DNA from: Purshia tridentata
Taxonomy: Eukaryota > Streptophyta > Magnoliopsida > Rosales > Rosaceae
NCBI GenBank assembly: GCA_003254885.1
Contig: QANT01005131.1
Coordinates: forward strand, 1 to 27,758
Direction of reading: 5' to 3'
DNA length: 27,758 bases
In this document: piece by piece, positions 21,801 through 27,758 of the stretch
Numbering within the stretch: the stretch's first letter is position 1
Layout of the letters: every line of letters starts with the position of its first letter
The notes under the pieces: generated by a model
The model's input: only the letters and a program-made list of their open reading frames with translations
Told to the model about the DNA's origin: nothing
Databases searched by the model: none
Made by a program: the position numbers and the translations under genes

Positions 21801-24061
21801 AAATTTTAAAGTAATGTGAGATTAAATTGAAAAGAAGAAAGGGGCAGAATAATTTTAGGGCTTGTTGGCTCTAAAGTCTGAACTGAACGAGAAAGAGAGC
21901 CAGCCAAAAGAGAGAGAGAGAGAGAACAGCAGCAGCAGCAGCAGCCAGGCACGACTCAGGGCATCTGCAATTAACAAGCTTTCTTCTCTGGGTTTTTTTG
22001 GGTTTTCCTCTCTTAGACTCACTGAATATGTTCTATTGTTGGGTTGATGGGTTCTCTCCTCTGATAATTTTGGTGTTTTTTTCTGGATTTTTTCCGGGTA
22101 TTCAAGGCGGGGTTTTCTCTTAGGGTTGGTTTTGCGGAGAGATATGTGATATGTCTTAGTCTTACTAAGACCTACTATGAGTTTTATGTGGCATATGGTT
22201 TATGTGGTATTTTATTTATGTATTTTGAATATTTAAAATTGTATATGGATTTATTTAGCATATATATATATATATATATAAAATTTAAATCGATGTGCCG
22301 AAGCCGTGTCGTGTCCTAGTCTTTTTGAACATTGTAGTGTCGTGTCCCATATTCGTGTCAGTGTCCGTGCTTCCTAGAGTAATGTACTAAATTCTTACCA
22401 GAATAGTTTAATTAAGAGTTTCCACAATTATACTTTTCTATGACCATCATTATCAACAGAAAAAAAAAATGACAAATAGTACCCTAACCTGCATTTTTTT
22501 CATATCAGCAGACATACATAGACATGCATAACCCCTCTCAAATCAACCTGTCTATAAGTATCTAATCATGTATTAATGTACAAAGTGTGTGAATCTACGA
22601 AAACATGTAAGTTTATGCATCTGCCTATGTATTTATCAACCAATCGGAGCTCACAAGTAAAAGAAGGGAAAAGATTTTGCAGCTCTAAGAAATTTCGGCA
22701 CTCATAAGACAACATTCTATACACAAAAGCCACTGAGCAGTCAACTAGATACACAAAAGCACTGACATGAATAATATCATCCTCCATGATGTCCTTTCCG
22801 CTCATTCTATTGTCCGTGATTGCTGGAAATCAAGTGGATGAGTTTCAAATTAAGAATGTAAAGCATGACGAGAACTTTATGAAAACTCTGAGAAATGAGC
22901 AACTTTTACCTACAACAGTAGCAAAACCCAGCAACAAGATCAAGTTAAAACCGAGCTAGGATTAAGAAGACTCAAAAATATTAAATTGCAATTCTAACGA
23001 ACGAATGAATATATATATATGTAGACTGCGTGGATTTTGGTAAACGGAGTTGCAGATGCACCTCCACCTAACCCAAATAAATTTCAAAATGAAACTATAT
23101 GCAAACAAAGGAGTAAACAGTCATAAGTCTAAAAATGAAAATCGGAAAAGGAAAAAGGAAAATGAGCCAACAAACCCTGACCTCTAACCAATCTATTTGC
23201 TTCTCTCTGATACTCCTCATTATTCAACACCGAAATCTGCTGCGGCGTCGTGGTGCTTGGCCACCATTTGGGCAGCTTCTTCCCAAACCGAACGGTCTTA
23301 TTAGATATTCCCTTCAAGCCAGCCACCATGGCACTCTTGGACCGCGATAGCAGCGAATTATCCAAAAGCCCGAAACCTTTCCTTTTCCTCACATCACCCA
23401 CCTCTTCTGCTCTCTTTGCCACTACAACCTCTCTTCCCCCAAGACTCCTATCCCTCCTCACCACCGAAGTTACCCTTCCAGAACCCGACCCACTTCGAAA
23501 GCCCAACCGTAACAACTCAACCAAAACCCTGAACCCCAAAACAACGGCGCAAGTGAAAACAACGAAATTGCCGACAAAACGCATCGTGGAAGGGCGGCAA
23601 GAGAGAACAATCCTGCGGTCGCCGTCGACCGAGACGAGAGTCTGCAGGTCTTGGAGAGCGTCGGCGGCGGAGGAGAGGAAGAGGTGGAGGTGGGAAAGCA
23701 TCGTGGAAGGGCGGCAAGAGAGAACAATCCTGTGGTCGCCGTCGACCGAGACGAGAGTCTGCAGGTCTTGGAGAGCGTCGGCGGCGGAGAAGAGGAAGAG
23801 GTGGAGGTGGGAATGGGAGGAGTTATAGAGGTGGGGGAGGTCGAAGGTGGCTTGGAGGCTATCAGAGGTGGAGGTGGTGGTGATGGTCGAGGTGGTGGTG
23901 GTGGTGGTGATGGTGGGTCGAAAGCTCTTCCGGCTGGTGCGGGTTCTACGGTTGCGATTGGGAGGCCGAGGCATGGAGCAGGAGAAGGCGGCTTTGAGAG
24001 CGTATAGGTGAGTGTGAGTGAAGCGACACTGAGTCAGTGCGTGTGCGGAGGACGAGTTCAT
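15712..24061 (-). CDS. Split gene for a plastid-type membrane protein, 6 exons, 501 aa predicted
   Basis: Exons, 5' to 3': 24061-23182, 22822-22767, 20969-20860, 20739-20580, 19830-19738 and 15918-15712. All phases join and all introns have GT-AG ends. Residues 1 to about 70 are Ser/Thr/Arg-rich like a transit peptide. Residues 84-161 are a 39-residue tandem duplication, 162-188 a membrane helix ([20 protein letters not shown]), and 261-268 the motif KKLPKWWP. From [12 protein letters not shown] onward a conserved-looking domain crosses the exons ([80 protein letters not shown]). From memory it resembles the plant VIRESCENT3-type plastid protein; that is unverified and I see no HEXXH metalloprotease motif. 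The last exon ends LFDTV, stop; its final 20 or so residues look less conserved and another splice at GTGCGT is possible. No internal stops. Confidence 0.78.
16529..16676. repeat. Three copies of AAGCCACTTTTGGAA
   Basis: The 15-base motif occurs near 16530, 16608 and 16659, spaced about 79 and 51 bp apart, with A-rich spacers. The third copy extends to CCAAAAGCCACTTTTGG, a near palindrome. It lies just inside the left arm of the intron-5 element, where subterminal repeats are common in DNA transposons. Confidence 0.6.
16800..17830 (+). pseudogene. LINE (L1-type) reverse transcriptase C-terminal remnant with zf-RVT
   Basis: Translation in shifting frames gives signature text of the region after the reverse transcriptase in plant LINEs: [16 protein letters not shown], then [16 protein letters not shown], then a zinc-binding reverse-transcriptase domain ([32 protein letters not shown], a cysteine and histidine region with VDHVF), ending with LWIIWTE and NRRTFVEY. 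Many frameshifts and stops occur. No poly-A tail or target duplication is visible, and neither the 5' part nor the endonuclease is present. Confidence 0.7.
17845..18275 (+). mobile_element. Ty1/copia 3' remnant: RNase H end, polypurine tract, LTR piece
   Basis: 17853-18054 encodes the end of a copia polyprotein: [28 protein letters not shown], a TAG at 17958-17960 where the family usually has glutamine, [15 protein letters not shown] and [14 protein letters not shown], then the stop. It is followed by the polypurine tract TTGAGGGGGAGAG (18052-18063) and LTR-like sequence starting TTAGCATCTG with a TATA-like TATAAATATAG near 18153. The LTR start should read TGTTAG, so its first bases are altered. 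The LTR's right end is not clear. Confidence 0.75.
19473..19786. repeat. 157-bp tandem duplication copying half of exon 5 and its splice donor
   Basis: Units 19473-19629 and 19630-19786 differ at only about three or four positions. Each holds the last 13 bases of the intron-5 element (CATTAGTGTACCC), the intron flank, the donor read on the minus strand as CCTCT|GTATGTG, and the 3' half of exon 5. Only the right-hand unit is continuous with the exon acceptor at 19831, so the left-hand unit is an exon fragment with a donor but no acceptor. Confidence 0.88.
21580..22377. mobile_element. 798-bp hAT-like non-autonomous element in intron 2
   Basis: The terminal inverted repeat CTAGGAAGCACGGAC is perfect at both ends. 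The flanks AGTAATAT (21572-21579) and AGTAATGT (22378-22385) match at 7 of 8 bases, fitting the 8-bp target duplication of hAT elements. Inner ends are rich in the block GACACGACAC on both sides in inverted orientation. No transposase frame is present. An AG microsatellite followed by a CAG run (about 21908-21944) and a TA microsatellite (22259-22280) lie inside. Confidence 0.7.
23581..23814 (-). repeat. 117-bp in-frame tandem duplication in exon 1
   Basis: Units 23581-23697 and 23698-23814 differ at only two internal positions (C/T in CTGCGGTCG and G/A in GGAGGAGAG). The length is exactly 39 codons, so the reading frame continues and residues 84-122 are repeated as 123-161, each with [17 protein letters not shown]. 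Near identity points to a recent event or to an assembly artefact. Confidence 0.92.
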
Positions 24062-25547
24062 CTTCTTCGATGGTGCTCAACCAGCACACTCACTCATCCA
24101 TCTTCTCTTCTCAGTTTACTGGCTTCTCCTTCACCTGTACAATGCGCCCAGCCGGCCTTTCACATCCATGGGCCCGGCCCGTTTAAAATTGGCCCAACTA
24201 GTCCGATCTTTAATGGGTCGGGCCACGTCCAGCCCATACTCTGTTCTGGTATTGGAATTTGATGTGCGGTCAAACATTGCAACCATTGCAACCGTAGTTA
24301 ATAATAGCTGAAAATTAGGCTTGACTCCAATTTTAGAGTGTCCTTTAGACAAATCTAGGCTGAGGTCCAAATACCCAAGACACATCAGCTGATACATCGA
24401 TAATATTTAATTTAAATTTAAAAAATTAATTAAGGTATAACTATATATGTAAATATTTACTAACCTTTAATTAAAGATAGATTAACCTTTAATTAGAAAT
24501 AGATTCTCTCATAACCTCCATTCCAAAATCAAGCTCTCCCAAAATCCTCAGTTTTTACAATTAATATTTACCAAAACTCCCTATTCAATCTAACCTAGCT
24601 GTATTTTACTCCAATTTTTTGTAATATTCCTAGTATACCCATTCTTTTGTTTAATACTAGTTAGATATGTTTTTTCATCACTCACTCTCTATCTCTCACG
24701 CACGCTGCAAAGCCAAAAAACTTATCAATGGAAACTAATCCATCAATGGAGGACAAAAACGACCGAGATCGGAGACGATGGAGATGATGACGATGATTGC
24801 AACAAGGAGAGCTCTCTCTCCTCCATATCCGACTTGGCACAATAAGGATTCAATCTGGATTCTTCAACTAGTATTTGATCTTATCCGGTTCGAGAACTCC
24901 TAGTCCGACGAAACCTCCACGACGACGACGGCGATGCAGCTACAGCACCAAATCTAGATGCACAGGGCCTCTTGCTTTGTGTTGTTAGTTTTTTTATTAT
25001 TACAGTTTGTTTTCTTTCTTTTTTTTAAGTAAGAGCTATAATTTGGTAAAATGTTGGCAATCATGCTTAAATTGTATGCACAGTGACTGTGATTTTCTTC
25101 TTTTGTTTAATGGTTTGTTATGTTAGTAAAACTGAATGTGTGTGTATATGTTGGTGAAATTATGTGTATTTGTTTTTTGATTTTAGTTTCATTGCATTTA
25201 GCGAAACTAAATTTAATTTCACTAAATTCACTGAAACTGCGAAACTGAATTCAATTTTAGTGAAACTGTTTCTAGTGAAATTAAATTAAGTTTTTAGTAA
25301 ACTAAACATTTATTTTTTTGTTTTGTCAAGTAATGATGTCATTACCCTGGCCAAAAAAAAAAGTAATGATGTCATTATAATTTTTTTTCCACTGAAAAAT
25401 AATAATGTAATTACTTATAGTTATTTTTTAGTGTAATTGTATTTCTGAAATTCAATTTCAGTGTAACTATTTTTTAAAAATTCAGTTTCAGTTTGAATTT
25501 CAATGTAACTGTACTGAAATATAGTTTAAGTAATATAGTTACACTGG
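24062..25547. other. Upstream region of the split gene and AT-rich intergenic DNA
   Basis: The first 200 bp upstream of the ATG at 24061 are GC-richer and likely hold its promoter and leader, though I see no clear TATA box. From 24390 on the DNA is AT-rich. At 25180-25510 there are many diverged copies of GAAACTGAATTCAATTT and its complement. AGTAATGATGTCATTA occurs twice near 25329 and 25362. No gene is recognised. Confidence 0.4.
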
Positions 25548-25613
25548 GCGCGCGTCAGCCTGAATCAGAGCGAGCGTCAGTTTACGTTAGAGCGCGCATC
25601 AGTCCGCATCAGA
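25548..25613. repeat. Three tandem 22-bp GC-rich units
   Basis: Three contiguous units of exactly 22 bp (25548-25569, 25570-25591, 25592-25613) share GCGCGCGTCAG at the start, with one or two changes, and end in TCAGA or TTAGA. They form a sharp GC-rich, CpG-rich island in AT-rich DNA. Confidence 0.8.
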
Positions 25614-26458
25614 TGGGTGTGTGTTTAGGAAAAAAATTTTGATTGTTAGGGAGTTTTAAATTAGAGACTCTAACTATATCTCATATATATATCTTTTAGT
25701 TTGAATTTAGATAATTATTATGATTAGTTTAACTAAATTTATAACGATAATACTCATTTAGGACATTAGTTTTGAACTTTTGATTTTATCAAGTCATCTT
25801 CGTGTAACTACACATTTAAACCTAGAAGCCTTGAGTCCCCTACCCAACCAGGTATGTGATCTATTATCCTACGCCAGTCAAAAACCCAAAACTAGATTAC
25901 AACTGATCACTAATATGATATTTCTCTTTCATTTATATTAAAATACTGTTGTTGGTTGGTTGGTTAAAAGGTAGCACATGGCCACATGATTGACACCATC
26001 ACTGCTTATTCATATTTCTATTGAATTGTGTTGTCTTTGCCCTCTCTAGGGGGCATGTAAATTATATAATATATATATAAATCTTTCAAATGATAGTATG
26101 TTTGATAGCATGTTGAGATCAAAATATGAATTTCTTCTCTGGTTAAAAATAATATACGAATTTCTTTTGTTTTTGCTTGTCAAGGTTTTGGAATTGTCAA
26201 CAATTCAGGCCCCCATTGCCCCAAAGATTTTAAAAGTACCAGAATTAAAAAATTACAGAGTAGATTAAAATAGGTTTGAAAATACCGATACATTGTTAAA
26301 ATTAACAAAAAAAAACATACTAAGTATGCTTGTCTCCAAATGTACCAAACAAAAAAATTAACATCACATTCCACAATAGATAACAACATGTAAGTGATAC
26401 ATTCATTACCTACATGACCTATATATAGTAGGAAATGTATCTAACCCCATATGAAAAC
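25614..26458. other. AT-rich intergenic DNA, nothing recognised
   Basis: No coding region or clear repeat structure is visible. Short TA runs occur near 25683 and 26067. Confidence 0.4.
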
Positions 26459-26746
26459 ATATAAACAAAAAATAAATCTATGAAAATGAACGATTACTTG
26501 GAGAATGGGGCTTCCCCCGCCGATTTTTTAGGGTAATTCCCCGACGGTTCACCTCATACCCTCTTAAGGTGCAGTGTGAGGCTTTTATGGAGACTGCATG
26601 TTAGGTTTTAATTCTGAAATTTTGGCGGAAGTCGACAAACTACTACTGAGCTCTCAGGAGAAGAGAAAATGTCAATGTATAAACGGAAAATAAATCTACG
26701 AAATGAACGATCACTTGGAGAATGGGGCTTCCTCTGCCGATTTTTG
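26459..26746. repeat. Direct repeat of about 70 bp, 218 bp apart
   Basis: The segments 26459-26530 and 26677-26746 share AATAAATCTA, GAACGAT, ACTTGGAGAATGGGGCTTCC and GCCGATTTTT. The spacer has GGTAATTCCCCGACGG. The arrangement suggests the ends or a partial duplication of an unknown repeat. Confidence 0.65.
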
Positions 26747-26799
26747 TTGCCCTATATGTATTTGGTACATGTGGTCTTCGGTTCATATAACAATATGAG

Positions 26800-27095
26800 T
26801 ATGGGTTATGGTTTAGGTATCGAGTTTAGGGTTCGAGGTTTTGAGTTTAATGTTTAGGGTTTAGGAGGTTTAAGTTTTAAGGTTTACGGTTTAGGATTAA
26901 AGGTTAAAGGTTATGGGTTATGGGTTAAGGGTTTAGGGTGTAGTATGGATTAGGGTTTAGGGTTTGAGCTTTAGGGTGTTTAGGGTTTTTTGTAAGGTTT
27001 TGGGAATAAGGTTTAGAGTTTTAAGTTTAAGGTTATACGGTTTAGGATTTATGGGTTAGGATATATGGTTCAGGGTTATAGGGTTTAGAGTGTAC
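26800..27095. repeat. Degenerate telomere-like tract
   Basis: About 300 bp is filled with imperfect variants of the plant telomere unit TTTAGGG, such as GGGTTTAGGGTTTGAGC, GGTTTAGGATT and GGGTTATGGGTTA, on one strand. Perfect consecutive units are few, so it is interstitial and old, or a satellite derived from such a unit. It ends about 40 bp before the third LTR-like copy. Confidence 0.7.
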
Positions 27096-27133
27096 ACTAT
27101 ATTGGCCCAATACATTTGAAATCATATATGGTA

Positions 27134-27758
27134 TGTAACGACCCGCACCTTTTAAGTGAATTATAATAGGGCCCAACGTTGACTTTTGGTTCTAATAAGA
27201 TTTTAGCTTTGACTTTGGGTCCGTTAGGAAGGTCTCGAGCTCACGAGTTCATAGACATACGGCATGGGTGATTTAGAGTTACGGTTAAAAAGTTATGAAC
27301 GTGATAAGAGAGCTCAAAGTTGACTTTTTAAATTGTTGGAGTTTAGAGTTGACTTGGACATGATTACGTAGAGCTCGACGCCACGAATTCGTAGACACGT
27401 AGCATGCATCGTTTGGAGCTACGGTTTGAGAAATACGGGGGTTCAAAGTGAGGGGCAAACTTGTAATTTTGAGGAAATTGCATAAAATATTCCAGAAAAT
27501 TCTGGAATATTCTTCTCCCCCTATTTCTTCCCCTCTCCACGCGCAGGCCAGGAGAAGAAGAAGCCCAGCCCGTCTCCGGCCACCCAGACCCGTCGGCGAC
27601 GTCGCCAGTCGCCGGCCAACTACCTCCGTACGCCCCCAGCCCCTCCCTCTCCCTCTCTCCCGATCTCTCTCTCCTGCGTGCGCGACTGGAGCTTCCAGCT
27701 CCAGCCACCTCCGGCGACGGTAAGCGACGGGACTGGCCGAGGATCACTCCCCAGCCGC
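27134..27758 (+). mobile_element. Third copy of the LTR-like repeat, inverted, runs off the window
   Basis: Begins TGTAACGACCCGCACC at 27134 and follows the reverse complement of 3245 to about 2570 with moderate divergence (shared blocks GGGCCCAACGTTGACTTTTG, GCTCACGAGTTCAT and CTGGAGCTTCCAGCTCCAGC). It is truncated only by the window end. Its exact start confirms the TG terminus of the family. Apparent frames here are proline- or arginine-rich and show no family features. Confidence 0.8.

Noticed and set aside
21862..22047. Plus-strand ORF with a serine run
   Set aside because: Driven by AG and CAG microsatellites inside the hAT-like element; no transposase features.
23651..24007. Glycine-rich plus-strand ORF, and a second plus-strand ORF at 23250-23828
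   Set aside because: Antisense shadows of exon 1 of the split gene, whose minus-strand frame joins five further exons in phase.
24390..25690. Possible inverted ends of another transposon
   Set aside because: I compared both borders and found only short AT-rich similarity, not a convincing inverted repeat.

Overview
This is plant nuclear DNA, probably from a woody rosid and possibly Rosaceae (a family-level guess from general look only). The evidence is GT-AG introns, a plastid-type protein gene built from six exons, a plant PLS/E-class PPR pseudogene, and a dense nested load of plant transposons (MULE, hAT-like, LINE, copia, LTR fragments). I see no tRNA, rRNA, CRISPR or prokaryotic operon structure. 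Two single N bases are present, at 1679 and 4252.

Layout: 327-3245 is a 2.9-kb LTR-like repeat with exact TG...CA ends, containing a 27-bp hairpin-forming minisatellite. A truncated second copy in the same orientation lies at 3853-4253 and an inverted third copy runs off the window from 27134. Positions 5586-11209 are a complete Mutator-like element (MULE) with 267-bp terminal inverted repeats and an 8-of-9 matching 9-bp target duplication. It carries two convergent, decayed genes: a MuDR-type transposase (minus strand) and a two-exon GRF-type zinc-finger gene with a C-terminal membrane segment (plus strand). It sits 100 bp upstream of an apparently intact intronless gene (11309-12007) for a putative plastid membrane protein. 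A PPR pseudogene, itself interrupted by an insertion, covers 12262-14138.

The right half is dominated by one split gene on the minus strand (24061 to 15712, six exons, 501 residues predicted). It has an N-terminal plastid-like extension, one membrane helix and a conserved C-terminal domain spread over exons 2 to 6. Intron 5 holds a 3.2-kb element with long inverted arms that contains LINE and copia remnants. Intron 2 holds a 798-bp hAT-like non-autonomous element. Two recent tandem duplications affect the gene: a 117-bp in-frame one (39 residues) in exon 1 and a 157-bp one that copied the 3' half of exon 5 with its splice donor. From 24262 to 27133 the DNA is AT-rich and intergenic, with short repeats and a degenerate telomere-like tract.

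The most interesting item is the two-gene MULE. It mirrors the layout of maize MuDR (two convergent genes, each starting beside a terminal repeat), but its second gene is a GRF zinc-finger protein. Nearly all its disabling stop codons can be explained by C-to-T or G-to-A transitions.
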